DNA of 64,000 nt from Betaproteobacteria bacterium (GTDB lineage Bacteria; Pseudomonadota; Gammaproteobacteria; Burkholderiales; Thiobacillaceae): assembly GCA_016873935.1 (NCBI GenBank), contig VGVT01000002.1, positions 57,443 to 121,442 on the forward strand. Reading direction: 5' to 3'. The notes beneath the pieces were generated by a model. The model worked only from the letters and a program-made list of their open reading frames with translations. It was not told the origin of the DNA and ran no database searches. Within the stretch, counting starts at the first letter, position 1. Every line of letters begins with the position of its first letter. The position numbers and the translations under genes are program-made. Shown here piece by piece: positions 1 to 9,303 of this stretch.

Positions 1-666
1 CTAGCCCCTGCCGGCGCCGCCGCCCGGCCCCAGCTTGTGTTCCACCGCGAACACCGCCGCCTCCACGCGCGAGGAGAGGTTCAGCTTGGCGAGGATGTGG
101 CGCACGTGCAGCTTCACGGTGTCGTAGCTGATGTCCAGTTGCCGGGCGATGGCCTTGTTGCTTTCGCCCTTGGCCAGGTGAGAGAGGATTTCCCGCTCCC
201 GCTGCGTCAGCGACTCCAGCAGCGAGGTGGCGCTGTTGCCCTTGTTGTCGAGCATGCGCACCAGCTTCGCGGTCATGCCCGGCGCCACCACGGTCTCGCC
301 GCGGGCGGCGCGGATGATGGCGTCCACCACCTCGTCCGGCTCCATGCTCTTCAGCAGGTAACCCTTGGCGCCGTTGCGCAGGGCGCGCGCCATGTCCTCC
401 TCCGCCTCGCTGACGGTAAGGATGAGCACCGGCAGATCATGGCCCTCGGCGCGCAGGGCCTGCATCACCTGGATGCCGTCGGTGCCGCCGATGTTGAGAT
501 CGAGGATCAGCACGTCCGGCCTCTTCTCCCGCAGCAGATCGGAGACCTCGGCGGGGTTGCCGGTGATGGCGGAAACGTTGACCGCCCCCTGACTTTCCAG
601 GAGTTCGGCCAGACCCTTGCGGAACAGGGTGTGGTCGTCCACCAGGACGATGCTCAATCGGCTCAA
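1..666 (-). CDS. NarL/LuxR-family response regulator
   Basis: This 221-residue DNA-binding response regulator is probably the output partner of the kinase encoded just upstream. The receiver domain (about 1-125) has acidic residues D10 and D11, phospho-acceptor D56 in LILDLNIGG and K106. A LuxR-type helix-turn-helix follows at about 150-210 (LTQREREIL, then AIARQLDISYDTVKLHV). I chose the TTG start at 666 because GGAG lies 6 nt upstream and the TTG overlaps the kinase stop codon (TTGA), which implies translational coupling. Its target genes cannot be read from this window. The family assignment is firm; NarL as opposed to another member of the group is less certain. Confidence 0.9.
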   Translation of the reverse strand: MSRLSIVLVDDHTLFRKGLAELLESQGAVNVSAITGNPAEVSDLLREKRPDVLILDLNIGGTDGIQVMQALRAEGHDLPVLILTVSEAEEDMARALRNGAKGYLLKSMEPDEVVDAIIRAARGETVVAPGMTAKLVRMLDNKGNSATSLLESLTQREREILSHLAKGESNKAIARQLDISYDTVKLHVRHILAKLNLSSRVEAAVFAVEHKLGPGGGAGRG

Positions 667-1901
667 GATTTCTCCTCGATGCCCTGGCGGGCCGGGAAGC
701 TGAGCCGGACGATGGTGCCGCCTGCCGGCCGGCTTTCGATGGTGAGGCGCCCGCCCAGCTTGGCGGCGCGTTCGCGCATGATGGTGAGACCGAAGCTCTT
801 GCCCATGTCGGTGGTGGCGTGCGACACCAAACCCACACCGTCGTCGGCCACGTTCACCACGTACTGTTTTTCGTGCAGATCCAGGGTCACCACCACGTGG
901 CGGGCACGGGAGTGTTTGCAGATGTTGTAGAGGGCTTCCTGGATGATGTGGAAGACCTGGATTTCCTCTTCCGGCGTCAGCACCACGTCCTGCGCGACGT
1001 TGAGGAAGTCGACGTCGGCGTTGGCCTTCTTGCTGAAGCTTTCCGCCATCTCCTGCAGGGCCGGCACCAGGCCGCGCGGATCGATGCGGTCGCGGAACTG
1101 GGTGATGAGGTTGCGCAGTTCCGAGTAAGCCATGTCCACCGCCTCCTCGACGTCGCCCAGGTAGCGGTTGGCGCGGTCCTGGTCGCCGTCGGCGAAGGCC
1201 TCGTTGAGCACCGACAGGCGCATCTTCGCGTAGGCCAGAGTCTGCGCCAGGGAATCGTGGATCTGGTTGGCCAGCATGGTGCGCTCGTTCATCAGCGAGA
1301 TGCGCATGTTCTCGCGCGTCAGGCGGGTGTTCTCCAGGGCCATGCCCAGGTGTTCGCTGATCGAGTTGAAGAGGGTGCGGATGTCCCGCGGCAGGGGCTC
1401 GGGGTTGTCCAGGAAGATGTTGTACACCCCCATCACCTTGCCCTTGTAGCGCAGGGGCACGGCATACACCGTGCTGCAATGCTGGGCGAAGTAGATGTGG
1501 CGCACCTGCTTCTGGCACACCTCCATGACGCTTTCGCTTTGCGAGGACTGGGTGAGCGTGGCCTTGCCGCAGATGCCGCATTCCAGCGGCACGTAGCGCT
1601 CCTTTTCCACCAGCGCGGGGGAAAGCCCGATAGAGCCCACCATGCGCAGGTGGGCGCCGTCGGCGGTGAGGACGCGCACCGCGCCGGCCTTGGCCCTGGA
1701 AATGCGCACCATGATTTCCAGGAAGCGCATGAGCATCTGTTCGGTGTCGGCTTCCGCGCTCATGCTGCTGGCGATTTCCGCCAGCACCTCGATGACCGGC
1801 AGGCGATCGCCACCCTCCGCGCCGGCTCCGGGCGGTTCACCGGGCTCCGGGGTAGTGCTGGCCATGCCTATGGCGTCGAGGGGAATGCGGTAGGTTTCCA
1901 C
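663..1901 (-). CDS. NarX-type sensor histidine kinase (GAF-HisKA_3-HATPase), soluble
   Basis: This 412-residue kinase has no transmembrane segment, so it should sense a cytoplasmic signal. A GAF-like domain spans about 35-195. A HisKA_3 dimerisation domain follows with H215 in NQIHDSLAQTL, then an ATPase domain ending with the G-box DDGVGL and a GGRLTIES segment. The GAF domain holds four cysteines, C108 and C111 (CGIC), C129 and C142, which could form a metal, Fe-S or thiol-redox centre; that is inference. It is co-transcribed with the response regulator through a 4-nt overlap and lies 74 nt after amiC. The start at 1901 is GTG without a clear ribosome binding site; ATG at 1865 is an alternative. 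Confidence 0.85.
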   Translation of the reverse strand: METYRIPLDAIGMASTTPEPGEPPGAGAEGGDRLPVIEVLAEIASSMSAEADTEQMLMRFLEIMVRISRAKAGAVRVLTADGAHLRMVGSIGLSPALVEKERYVPLECGICGKATLTQSSQSESVMEVCQKQVRHIYFAQHCSTVYAVPLRYKGKVMGVYNIFLDNPEPLPRDIRTLFNSISEHLGMALENTRLTRENMRISLMNERTMLANQIHDSLAQTLAYAKMRLSVLNEAFADGDQDRANRYLGDVEEAVDMAYSELRNLITQFRDRIDPRGLVPALQEMAESFSKKANADVDFLNVAQDVVLTPEEEIQVFHIIQEALYNICKHSRARHVVVTLDLHEKQYVVNVADDGVGLVSHATTDMGKSFGLTIMRERAAKLGGRLTIESRPAGGTIVRLSFPARQGIEEKS

Positions 1902-1975
1902 GCTTGCGGATCGTCAGGCGGAACCCGCATGTTAACGGAGCCGCGCGCGGACACGCACCCCCGGCTGCATGCGCT

Positions 1976-3262
1976 TCACAAGTTCTGCGCGAGCTTGTTG
2001 CGGGCGAGGGGCGGATTCTTCTCGAAGTAACGCTTGATGCCGTCGACGATGGCGCGCGCCATTTGGTCCTGGTAGGCCTCGTCGTTGAGGCGCTTCTCCT
2101 CCTCCGGGTTGGAGATGAAGGCGGTCTCCACCAGGATGGAGGGAATGTCCGGCGCCTTCAGCACGGCAAATCCGGCCTGCTCCACGTGCGGCTTGTGCAG
2201 CCGGTTGATGCCGCCGAGTTCCTCCAGCACCGCCTTGCCCACGCGCAGGCTGTCGGCGATCTGCGCGGTCTGCGAGAGGTCGATGAGGGTCTGCTTCAGG
2301 TATACGTCTTTCACCGCGATGTTGACGCCGCCGATCAGGTCGGCATCGTTCTCCCGCTTCGCCAGCCATCGCGCCGCGGCGGAAGTGGCGCCCTTCTCCG
2401 ACAGCGCGAACACCGAGGAGCCGCGGGCGTGTGGCTTGATGAAGGCGTCGGCGTGCACCGACACGAACAGGTCGGCCTGCACCTTGCGCGCCCGGTTGAC
2501 GCGCTCGTGCAGGGGCAGGAAGTAGTCGCCGTCGCGGGTCAGGTAGGCGCGCATGTTTTCGGTCTTGTCGATCATCCCCTTCAGACGGCGGGCGATGGAC
2601 AGGGTGATGTCCTTCTCGCGCGAACCGTTCGCGCCGATGGCGCCCGGATCCTCGCCGCCGTGACCGGGATCGATGGCGATGGTGATGAGCCGCACGTAGT
2701 CCGGCTGGGCGGCCCTGGCGGCGGTGTTGCCGCGCGCATCCCTGGCGGCGCCCGCGGCCTGCGCCGCCTTGTCGCCGGCAGTCGCCGCGTCGGCCTTGCG
2801 TTCGGCCCGGCCGATGGCGTTCTCCACCAGGCTTTCCAGGGTTTCGGCGGAGGCGGGATACAGGTCGATCACCAGCCTGTGGCCGTAATCACCCATGGGC
2901 TTGAGGGTGAACACCTGCGGCCGCGCCTCGGTTTTCAGTTCCACCACCAGGCGCGTCACGCCGGGCCGGTTGAGGGCCACGCGGATGCCGGCGATATAGG
3001 CGTCCTGCGGCACCACCTTCGAGCTGATCTCGGTAAGGGCGGCCTCGGGATTGACCCCCTCCAGGTCGATGACCAGCCTGTTGGGGTTGGCCAGGCTGAA
3101 ATGCTTGAAAGTGATGGCCGCGTCCACCTCCACGGTGATGCGGCTGTACTCCGGCGACGGCCACAGACGCGTGGCCTTGACGCTGGCGGCCTGGACCACC
3201 CCGGCGCAGAGCAGGAGCAGGCCGAGAATCAGACCGGCGAAGCGTTCAGCCGAGCAATGCAT
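1976..3262 (-). CDS. amiC: N-acetylmuramoyl-L-alanine amidase AmiC
   Basis: This secreted peptidoglycan amidase removes stem peptides from MurNAc during daughter-cell separation. The 428-residue product has a signal peptide (about 1-26, ending VVQAA), an AMIN septal-targeting domain (about 28-135), an Ala-rich linker (150-188) and an Amidase_3 zinc domain. The catalytic domain opens with IAIDPGHGGEDPG (H201) and includes SVHADAF and the late glutamate in LVETAFIS. I used ATG 3262, just before the hydrophobic signal sequence; longer in-frame starts would lie inside tsaE. The 34-nt overlap with tsaE is the usual tsaE-amiC arrangement. Confidence 0.93.
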   Translation of the reverse strand: MHCSAERFAGLILGLLLLCAGVVQAASVKATRLWPSPEYSRITVEVDAAITFKHFSLANPNRLVIDLEGVNPEAALTEISSKVVPQDAYIAGIRVALNRPGVTRLVVELKTEARPQVFTLKPMGDYGHRLVIDLYPASAETLESLVENAIGRAERKADAATAGDKAAQAAGAARDARGNTAARAAQPDYVRLITIAIDPGHGGEDPGAIGANGSREKDITLSIARRLKGMIDKTENMRAYLTRDGDYFLPLHERVNRARKVQADLFVSVHADAFIKPHARGSSVFALSEKGATSAAARWLAKRENDADLIGGVNIAVKDVYLKQTLIDLSQTAQIADSLRVGKAVLEELGGINRLHKPHVEQAGFAVLKAPDIPSILVETAFISNPEEEKRLNDEAYQDQMARAIVDGIKRYFEKNPPLARNKLAQNL

Positions 3263-3708
3263 GCCGTGCCGGCCTCCGTGTACCCCTCGATGCGCACCGA
3301 GCGACCATCCGTTCCCTCGCAAAAGTCCAGGCCAACCACCACATCCGGCGCGGGCAACAAACCACCGCCTTTGTCCGGCCATTCCACCAGGCAGACACTG
3401 CCGGGATTGAAGTATTCGCGGAAGCCCGCGTCTTCCCATTCATCCGGGTCTGCAAAGCGATACAAATCAAAGTGATAGAGATTAAACCTCGGAAAACTAT
3501 AAAGTTCAACCAGAGTATAGGTCGGACTCTTGACGCGCCCAGTAAAACCCAGTTCCCGCAACAGCCCGCGCGTCAGGGTGGTCTTGCCCGCCCCCAGGTC
3601 GCCGCGCAGCCAGATCGCCAGGCCGGGCGCCAGCGCACCAGCCAGGCGAGCGCCCAGTTCCAGGGTGGCGGCTTCGTCGGGCAGGCCCAGGCGGAAGACG
3701 GCGCTCAC
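3229..3708 (-). CDS. tsaE: tRNA threonylcarbamoyladenosine biosynthesis ATPase TsaE
   Basis: TsaE is the P-loop ATPase that works with TsaB and TsaD to make t6A at position 37 of ANN-decoding tRNAs. The 159-residue protein has Walker A GDLGAGKTT at 36-44, the family motif SPTYTLVELY and an FDLYRF/EWEDAG region typical of the family. The start codon is GTG. It overlaps amiC downstream and is divergent from queG, whose start is only 14 bp away, so the two genes share a very short promoter region. Confidence 0.94.
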   Translation of the reverse strand: MSAVFRLGLPDEAATLELGARLAGALAPGLAIWLRGDLGAGKTTLTRGLLRELGFTGRVKSPTYTLVELYSFPRFNLYHFDLYRFADPDEWEDAGFREYFNPGSVCLVEWPDKGGGLLPAPDVVVGLDFCEGTDGRSVRIEGYTEAGTACIARLNASPV

Positions 3709-3722
3709 GCTATCATCCGCCG

Positions 3723-4790
3723 ATGTCGCAGAAGCCCGGCCCCGCCGAACTGGAAGCCCTGAAACCCGCCATCCGCGCCTGGGGACGCGAACTCGGCCTG
3801 TCGTCGGTGGGCTTCGCCGCCGTCGAACTGGCGGAAGCGGAACAGGAGCTCATGCACTGGCTGGCCTCGGGTTATCACGGCGACATGCATTATATGGCGC
3901 GCCACGGCGCGACCCGCGCCCGCCCCGCCGAACTGGTGCCGGGCACGCTCAGCATCCTCAGCGCCCGCCTCGACTACCTGCCCGAGGCCGCCGAGGCGTG
4001 GGCCAATCTCGCCGACGGCGAACGCGCCTACGTCTCCCGCTACGCGCTGGGCCGCGACTACCACAAGCCGATGCGCGAGCGTCTGCGCAAACTGGCGGAG
4101 CGCATCGCCGACGCCATCGGCCCCTTCGCCTACCGTCCCTTCGCCGACAGCGCGCCGGTGATGGAAGTGGCGCTGGCCGCGAAGGCGGGCCTGGGCTGGA
4201 AGGGCAAGCACACCCTGCTGCTGACCCGGCAAGGCTCCTGGTTCTTCCTGGGCGAGCTCTACACCGACCTGCCCTTCCCGCCCGATCCTCCCGAGAGCGG
4301 CCACTGCGGCAGTTGCCAGGCCTGCATCGACATCTGCCCGACCCGCGCCATCCTGGCCCCTTATCTGCTGGATGCCCGCCGCTGCATCTCCTATCTCACC
4401 ATCGAACACCAGGGTGCGATTCCACTGGAGTTGCGCCCCCTCCTGGGCAACCGCGTCTACGGCTGCGACGACTGCCAACTGGCCTGCCCCTGGAACCGCT
4501 TCGCCCGTCCCGGCGGACTGCCCGATTTCCAGCCCCGCAACGGCCTCGACACCGTCAGCCTGATGGAACTGTTCGCCTGGAGCGAGGCGGAATTCCTGGC
4601 CCGATTCGCAGGCTCGGCCATCCGCCGCATCGGTCATGAGCGCTGGCTGCGCAACCTCGCCGTGGCGCTGGGCAACGCTCCGCCCTCCGCCGCCGTGGTC
4701 CGCGCCCTGGAAGCCCGCGCCGACCATCCCTCGGTCCTGGTGCGGGAGCATTTACAATGGGCGCTTTCCCAACAACGTTGCCTGGCATGA
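3723..4790 (+). CDS. queG: epoxyqueuosine reductase QueG
   Basis: QueG reduces epoxyqueuosine to queuosine in tRNA, using cobalamin and two [4Fe-4S] clusters. In this 355-residue protein the ferredoxin-like motifs are clear: C195, C198, C201 and C205 (CGSCQACIDICP) and C248, C251 and C255 (CDDCQLACPWN). The conserved RPFADSAPVME segment (about 138-148) carries the aspartate D142 expected at the active site. HEAT-like C-terminal residues follow. It ends in a 4-nt ATGA overlap with murI, indicating a co-translated pair. Confidence 0.95.
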   Translation: MSQKPGPAELEALKPAIRAWGRELGLSSVGFAAVELAEAEQELMHWLASGYHGDMHYMARHGATRARPAELVPGTLSILSARLDYLPEAAEAWANLADGERAYVSRYALGRDYHKPMRERLRKLAERIADAIGPFAYRPFADSAPVMEVALAAKAGLGWKGKHTLLLTRQGSWFFLGELYTDLPFPPDPPESGHCGSCQACIDICPTRAILAPYLLDARRCISYLTIEHQGAIPLELRPLLGNRVYGCDDCQLACPWNRFARPGGLPDFQPRNGLDTVSLMELFAWSEAEFLARFAGSAIRRIGHERWLRNLAVALGNAPPSAAVVRALEARADHPSVLVREHLQWALSQQRCLA

Positions 4791-5599
4791 GCGAACATCT
4801 CGACCCCCGCGGCGCCATCGGCGTGTTCGACTCCGGCGTCGGCGGCCTCACCGTGGTGCGCGCCCTCATGGAGCGGCTGCCCTTCGAATCCATCCATTAT
4901 TTCGGCGATACCGCGCGCGTGCCCTACGGCGTCAAGTCGGTGCAGACCATCGCCCACTACACCACGCAGATCGCCGAATTCCTGCTGGAGAAGCGGGTCA
5001 AGCTGCTTATCATCGCCTGCAACACCATGGCCGCCGTCGCCGCGCAACTGGTGCGCGACCTCTCGCCGACGCCGGTACTGGACGTCATCGATGCCGGCGC
5101 GGTATCGGCCCTGGCCGCCAGCCGGAGCAAGCGCATCGGCGTCATCGGCACTCCCACCACCATCAACAGCAACGCCTACGCCCGCGCCATCCACAGCATC
5201 GACCCGGAAGCGCGCCTCACCTCTCAGGCCTGCGCCCTGTTCGTGCCCCTGGTCGAGGAAGGCTGGCTGGATCACCCGGTCACCCGCCTCACCGCCCAGG
5301 AATACCTGAAGCCGGTGCTGGCCGAGAACGTCGACAGCCTGGTGCTGGGCTGCACCCACTACCCCCTGCTCAAGCCGCTGCTGCGGGATGTGGTCGGCCC
5401 CGAAGTGGCCCTGGTCGACTCCGCCGAGGCCATGGCGGAACAGACCGCCGCCCTGCTTGCCCAGCGCGACCTGAGCAACCCGGAGCGGACCCCGCCGACC
5501 TACCACTTCTGGGTCACCGACGTGCCCCTGCGCTTCCAGACCATCGGCGAGCGCTTTCTCGGCCGGGGGCTGAACAACGTCCACGTGGTGCAGTGGTAA
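4787..5599 (+). CDS. murI: glutamate racemase MurI
   Basis: MurI converts L-glutamate to D-glutamate for peptidoglycan. The 270-residue protein has FDSGVGGLTV near the N-terminus and both catalytic cysteines: C78 in IIACNTMAA and C189 in LGCTHYPLL. DTARVPYG (about 41-48) is also conserved. I used ATG 4787, which overlaps the queG stop (ATGA), rather than an upstream in-frame ATG at 4757 inside queG, because homologues begin only a few residues before the glycine-rich motif. Confidence 0.95.
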   Translation: MSEHLDPRGAIGVFDSGVGGLTVVRALMERLPFESIHYFGDTARVPYGVKSVQTIAHYTTQIAEFLLEKRVKLLIIACNTMAAVAAQLVRDLSPTPVLDVIDAGAVSALAASRSKRIGVIGTPTTINSNAYARAIHSIDPEARLTSQACALFVPLVEEGWLDHPVTRLTAQEYLKPVLAENVDSLVLGCTHYPLLKPLLRDVVGPEVALVDSAEAMAEQTAALLAQRDLSNPERTPPTYHFWVTDVPLRFQTIGERFLGRGLNNVHVVQW

Positions 5600-5709
5600 G
5601 AGCCGCCGGGACTGGCGCCAAGCCCGTCTTGACCTTGGTCATTACCCCATCAGCGCATTCTTATATACCCTAGGCCACCGATTCACTCACCCACAATGGA
5701 AGGAAACCC

Positions 5710-6012
5710 ATGAAAACCCTGACCGCCCTCGCCCTTGCCGCCACCCTCGGTGTTTCCGGCACTGCCCTCGCCAGCGCCGATCTCGCCGCGCAACACAAGT
5801 GCAACACCTGCCACGCCATGGACAAGAAGATGATGGGCCCGACCTGGAAGGACATTGCCGCCAAGAACAAGGGCCAGAAGGATGCCGAGAAAGCGGTGGC
5901 CGAGGCCATCGTCAAGGGCAGCAAGAACAAGTACGGCAAGGTGCCGATGCCGCCGCAGCCGAAGGCCCAGGCCGACGCCGCCGCCCTGGCCAAGTGGATT
6001 CTGAGCCTCTGA
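5710..6012 (+). CDS. small periplasmic cytochrome c (c551/c552 type)
   Basis: This monohaem electron carrier of 100 residues has a signal peptide (about 1-22, ending TALASA), so the mature protein is about 78 residues, a usual size for cytochrome c551/c552. The haem motif is CNTCH at 31-35 and the likely axial methionine is M80 in KVPMPPQ. GPTWKDIA is a typical class I segment. GGAAGGAAA provides a strong ribosome binding site, and a terminator follows, so the gene is probably monocistronic. A TATATA hexamer at 5662-5667 could be a -10 element, but no good -35 is spaced for it. It probably donates electrons to a terminal oxidase or reductase (inference). Confidence 0.92.
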   Translation: MKTLTALALAATLGVSGTALASADLAAQHKCNTCHAMDKKMMGPTWKDIAAKNKGQKDAEKAVAEAIVKGSKNKYGKVPMPPQPKAQADAAALAKWILSL

Positions 6013-6030
6013 CCGGAGTCCCGGCCGAAG

Positions 6031-6055
6031 ACGCGGGCGCTGCCCGCGTTTTTTT
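6031..6055 (+). terminator. Rho-independent terminator after cytochrome c
   Basis: An 8-bp perfect stem (ACGCGGGC/GCCCGCGT) with a 3-nt loop is followed by a run of seven T residues, 18 nt after the cytochrome stop codon. Confidence 0.9.
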
Positions 6056-6107
6056 CGTCCGCGCTTGCGGGGCGGCGTCGAGACGTTAGACTGACGCGGC
6101 GAAGCCG

Positions 6108-6195
6108 TGGCGGAAGCGGTGAGATTCGAACTCACGGATGGTCTCCCATCGCCGGTTTTCAAGACCGGTGCCTTAAACCGCTCGGCCACGCTTCC
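6108..6195 (-). tRNA. tRNA-Ser (anticodon UGA)
   Basis: On the minus strand a complete class II tRNA can be folded: 7-bp acceptor GGAAGCG/CGCTTCC, discriminator G, encoded CCA at the 3' end (6110-6108), anticodon loop CTTGAAA with anticodon TGA, a long variable arm (GATGGGAGACCATC) and T-arm sequence GTTCGAATC. It reads UCA codons. Length is 88 nt including CCA. Confidence 0.97.
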
Positions 6196-6282
6196 ACTGG
6201 GTCGCGCATTGTAAACCGCGGACGTATCGATTCAACGCGGCGGCGGCGCGGCGTGGCATACCCCGCAACGAACGGAGCCAGC

Positions 6283-6663
6283 GTGCACAAGACCATCATC
6301 TCCACCGCCGACGCGCCCCAGGCCATCGGCACCTATTCCCAGGCCGTCAAGATCGGCGACACGGTGTACCTTTCCGGCCAGATCGGCCTCGACCCCGCCA
6401 GCATGGAACTGGTGCAAGGCGTCGAGACGCAAATCCACCAGGTGTTCAGGAACCTGCGCGCGGTGGCAACGGCGGCCGGCGGCAGCCTTGCCGACGTGGT
6501 GAAGCTGAACATCTATCTCACCGACCTGTCGCATTTCTGCAAGGTCAACGAAATCATGGCCCAGTACTTCAGCCAGCCCTATCCCGCCCGCGCCGCCGTG
6601 GGCGTCGCCTCCCTGCCCAGGGGCGCCGAGGTCGAGGCGGACGGTGTCCTGGTGCTGGGCTGA
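6283..6663 (+). CDS. ridA: RidA-family enamine/imine deaminase
   Basis: RidA hydrolyses reactive 2-aminoacrylate-type intermediates released by PLP enzymes such as threonine dehydratase. The 126-residue product begins with the family pattern [19 protein letters not shown] and contains [10 protein letters not shown] and the C-terminal [16 protein letters not shown] with the substrate-binding arginine. I chose GTG 6283 because GGAG lies 5 nt upstream and the length then matches the family; an ATG at 6253 would add ten unrelated residues. recG follows 49 bp downstream on the same strand. Confidence 0.92.
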   Translation: MHKTIISTADAPQAIGTYSQAVKIGDTVYLSGQIGLDPASMELVQGVETQIHQVFRNLRAVATAAGGSLADVVKLNIYLTDLSHFCKVNEIMAQYFSQPYPARAAVGVASLPRGAEVEADGVLVLG

Positions 6664-6712
6664 GTCGCGCCCGGCCCGTTTCCCCGCGATGGCTCGCGGA
6701 CGCTGACCCCGC

Positions 6713-8752
6713 ATGGCCGGCGCGCAATCCCCCGATGCGGTCGCCCGCCGGCTGGGCCTGGATCAGGTCAGCGACCTGATCCTGCACCTGCCCCTGCGCT
6801 ATCTGGACGAGACCCGCCTGACCCCCCTGGCCGAAGCGCGTCCGGGCGCCCACGTCCAGGTCGAGGGCTGCGTGCGCCACGCCGAGGTGCAGACGCGGCC
6901 GCGGCGCCAACTGGTGGCCGAGATCGAAGAGAACGGCGACCGCCTGTTCTTCCGTCTGCTGCATTTCTATCCCAGCCAGGTCGCGCAATTGCGGCCCGGT
7001 GTGCGCGTGCGCCTGCTGGGCGAGGTGCGGCCCGGCTTCTTCGGCGCCGAAATGGTGCACCCGTTCCTGCGCGTGGTCGGCGAGAACACCCCCCTGCCGG
7101 ACCGCCTGACACCGGTCTACCCCACCGTCGCCGGCTTGTCCCAGCACGCCATCCGCAAGGCGGTGACCGCCGCCCTGGAACACGCGGACCTGGACGACAG
7201 CCTGCCGGCCGCCATGCTCCACTCCCTCGGCCTGCCACCCTTCCGCGCCGCGCTGGAAACCCTGCACGCGCCGCCCGCCGATGCTGACCCGGCGCTGCTG
7301 GAAAGCCGGCAAGAGCCAGCCTGGCGCCGCGTCAAGTTCGACGAATTGCTCGCCCAGCAACTCTCCCTGCGCCTGGCCGCGCGCCGGCGCCACGAGCACG
7401 CCGCCCGCCCGCTAAGCGGCGACGGCGGCCTCGGCGAGCGGCTACTGGCCGCCCTGCCCTTCCGTCTCACCGCCGCCCAGACCCGCGCGCTCGACGAAAT
7501 CCGCCGCGATCTGGCCCTCTCCCACCCCATGAACCGCCTGTTGCAGGGCGACGTCGGCAGCGGCAAGACCCTGGTGGCGGCCCTGGCCACCCTGCCGGCC
7601 CTCGCCGCGGGCGCCCAGGTGGCGGTGATGGCGCCCACGGAAATCCTCGCCGAGCAGTTGTTCCTCAAGTTCCGTGAATGGCTGCAGCCGCTCGGCCTGC
7701 CCGTGCTCGCCCTCAGCGCCGCCAGCAAGGGCAAGGCGAAACGGCAGGCTCTCGCCGACCTCGCCGAGGGCCGTGCCCGCGTCGCGGTGGGCACCCACGC
7801 CCTGTTCCAGACCGGCGTCGTGTTCCGCGACCTCGCCCTGGCCATCGTCGACGAGCAGCACCGTTTCGGCGTCGCCCAGCGCCTGGCGCTGCGCGAGAAG
7901 GGGCAACTCGCCTCTGCCGCCGGCGACCATACCCCCCACCTGCTGATGATGTCCGCCACCCCCATCCCCCGCTCCCTGGCCATGAGCTACTACGCCGACC
8001 TGGACGTGTCGGTCATCGACGAACTGCCGCCGGGGCGCACGCCCATCGCCACCAAGGTGGTGTCGCACGCCCGCCGCGACGAGGTGGTGGCGCGCCTGCG
8101 CGACTACTGCCGGAGCGGCGGCCAGGCCTACTGGGTGTGCCCGCTGGTCGAGGAATCGGAAAAGCTGCAACTGCGCGCGGCCCAGGAAAGCCACGCGGAG
8201 CTGTCCACCCTGCTGCCCGAACTGGCCATCGGCCTGGTGCACGGGCGCATGAAGGCGGAGGACAAGGCGGCCGTGATGGCCGCGTTCAAGGCCGGCGGTT
8301 TGCATTTGTTGGTGGCCACCACGGTCATCGAAGTGGGCGTCGACGTGGCCAACGCCGGCCTCATGGTGATCGAGCACGCGGAGCGCTATGGCCTCGCCCA
8401 GTTGCACCAGTTGCGCGGCCGCGTCGGCCGCGGCGCGCGCGAATCCACCTGTGTGCTGATGTATGGCGAGGCGCTGACAGACATCGCCAAACAGCGCCTG
8501 CGCGTCATCAAGGAAAACGCCGACGGCTTCGCCATCGCCCGCGAGGATCTGCGGCTGCGCGGCCCCGGCGAATTCCTGGGTGCCCGCCAGAGCGGCGTGC
8601 CCATGCTGCGCTTCGCCGACCTGGAGATGGATTTCGACCTGCTGGAGATGGCCCGCGCCGCGGCGGGCGATCTGCTGGACCGCGACATGGATGCCGTCCA
8701 CCGCCATCTGCGACGCTGGTTGCCGCGCGGACTCGACTACCTGCGGGCATAA
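6713..8752 (+). CDS. recG: ATP-dependent DNA helicase RecG
   Basis: RecG remodels stalled replication forks and branched recombination intermediates. The 679-residue protein has an N-terminal OB/wedge domain, Walker A GDVGSGKT (about 280-287), APTEILAEQ, the DEQH box (about 380-383), [12 protein letters not shown], and the C-terminal helicase motifs GRVGRG and [14 protein letters not shown]. Length is normal for the family. ubiC begins 26 bp after its stop codon on the same strand. Confidence 0.96.
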   Translation: MAGAQSPDAVARRLGLDQVSDLILHLPLRYLDETRLTPLAEARPGAHVQVEGCVRHAEVQTRPRRQLVAEIEENGDRLFFRLLHFYPSQVAQLRPGVRVRLLGEVRPGFFGAEMVHPFLRVVGENTPLPDRLTPVYPTVAGLSQHAIRKAVTAALEHADLDDSLPAAMLHSLGLPPFRAALETLHAPPADADPALLESRQEPAWRRVKFDELLAQQLSLRLAARRRHEHAARPLSGDGGLGERLLAALPFRLTAAQTRALDEIRRDLALSHPMNRLLQGDVGSGKTLVAALATLPALAAGAQVAVMAPTEILAEQLFLKFREWLQPLGLPVLALSAASKGKAKRQALADLAEGRARVAVGTHALFQTGVVFRDLALAIVDEQHRFGVAQRLALREKGQLASAAGDHTPHLLMMSATPIPRSLAMSYYADLDVSVIDELPPGRTPIATKVVSHARRDEVVARLRDYCRSGGQAYWVCPLVEESEKLQLRAAQESHAELSTLLPELAIGLVHGRMKAEDKAAVMAAFKAGGLHLLVATTVIEVGVDVANAGLMVIEHAERYGLAQLHQLRGRVGRGARESTCVLMYGEALTDIAKQRLRVIKENADGFAIAREDLRLRGPGEFLGARQSGVPMLRFADLEMDFDLLEMARAAAGDLLDRDMDAVHRHLRRWLPRGLDYLRA

Positions 8753-8778
8753 TCTCTTTTTTTCGCGACGATACCGGC

Positions 8779-9303
8779 ATGACGACGGAGTGGCTGGCTT
8801 CAGCCTGGCTGGCGGGCCCCTGGCGGCACTGGCTCACCGACCACGGCTCCCTGACCCGGCGCCTGCGGCGCCTGGCGCCCGCCTTTCGCGTGCGGCGACT
8901 GGTTCAGGGCACGGCCATGCCGCACCGCGACGAATACGCCGCCCTGGGCCTGGCGCCGGGACGCAACGCGGTGATCCGCGAGGTGTTGCTGTTGAATGCC
9001 GACACGCCTCTGGTATTCGCCCACAGCGTGATTCCCTTCAGCGGCCTGGTTGGCCCGTGGGCGGCGCTGACCGGGCTGGGCAACCGCCCCCTGGGCGAGG
9101 CGCTGTTCAGCAATCCCCGCGTCGGCCGCCATGCCCTCGAATACAAGCGCGTGGACCGGCGCCACCCGCTCTATCGCGGCGCCGTCCGCCATCTCGCCGA
9201 AGCGCCGCGCGCGCTGTGGGCGAGGCGATCGCGCTTCACCCTGGAGGATCACCCCATCCTGGTCACCGAAGTCTTCCTGCCCACCACCCTGCTGCTGCGA
9301 TGA
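8779..9303 (+). CDS. ubiC: chorismate lyase UbiC
   Basis: UbiC cleaves chorismate to 4-hydroxybenzoate and pyruvate, the first committed step of ubiquinone synthesis. The 174-residue protein shows the UbiC pattern [12 protein letters not shown] near the N-terminus, [18 protein letters not shown] in the middle and [11 protein letters not shown] at the end. Its stop codon overlaps the ubiA start (ATGA), fitting the ubiC-ubiA gene pair of the pathway. Confidence 0.93.
   Translation: MTTEWLASAWLAGPWRHWLTDHGSLTRRLRRLAPAFRVRRLVQGTAMPHRDEYAALGLAPGRNAVIREVLLLNADTPLVFAHSVIPFSGLVGPWAALTGLGNRPLGEALFSNPRVGRHALEYKRVDRRHPLYRGAVRHLAEAPRALWARRSRFTLEDHPILVTEVFLPTTLLLR

Noticed and set aside
819..2030. Long open frame antisense to the NarX-type kinase gene
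   Set aside because: GC-rich coding DNA commonly leaves the opposite strand open; its product is His/Val-rich with no family features, while the kinase on the other strand is unambiguous. Many similar long antisense frames were dropped for the same reason.
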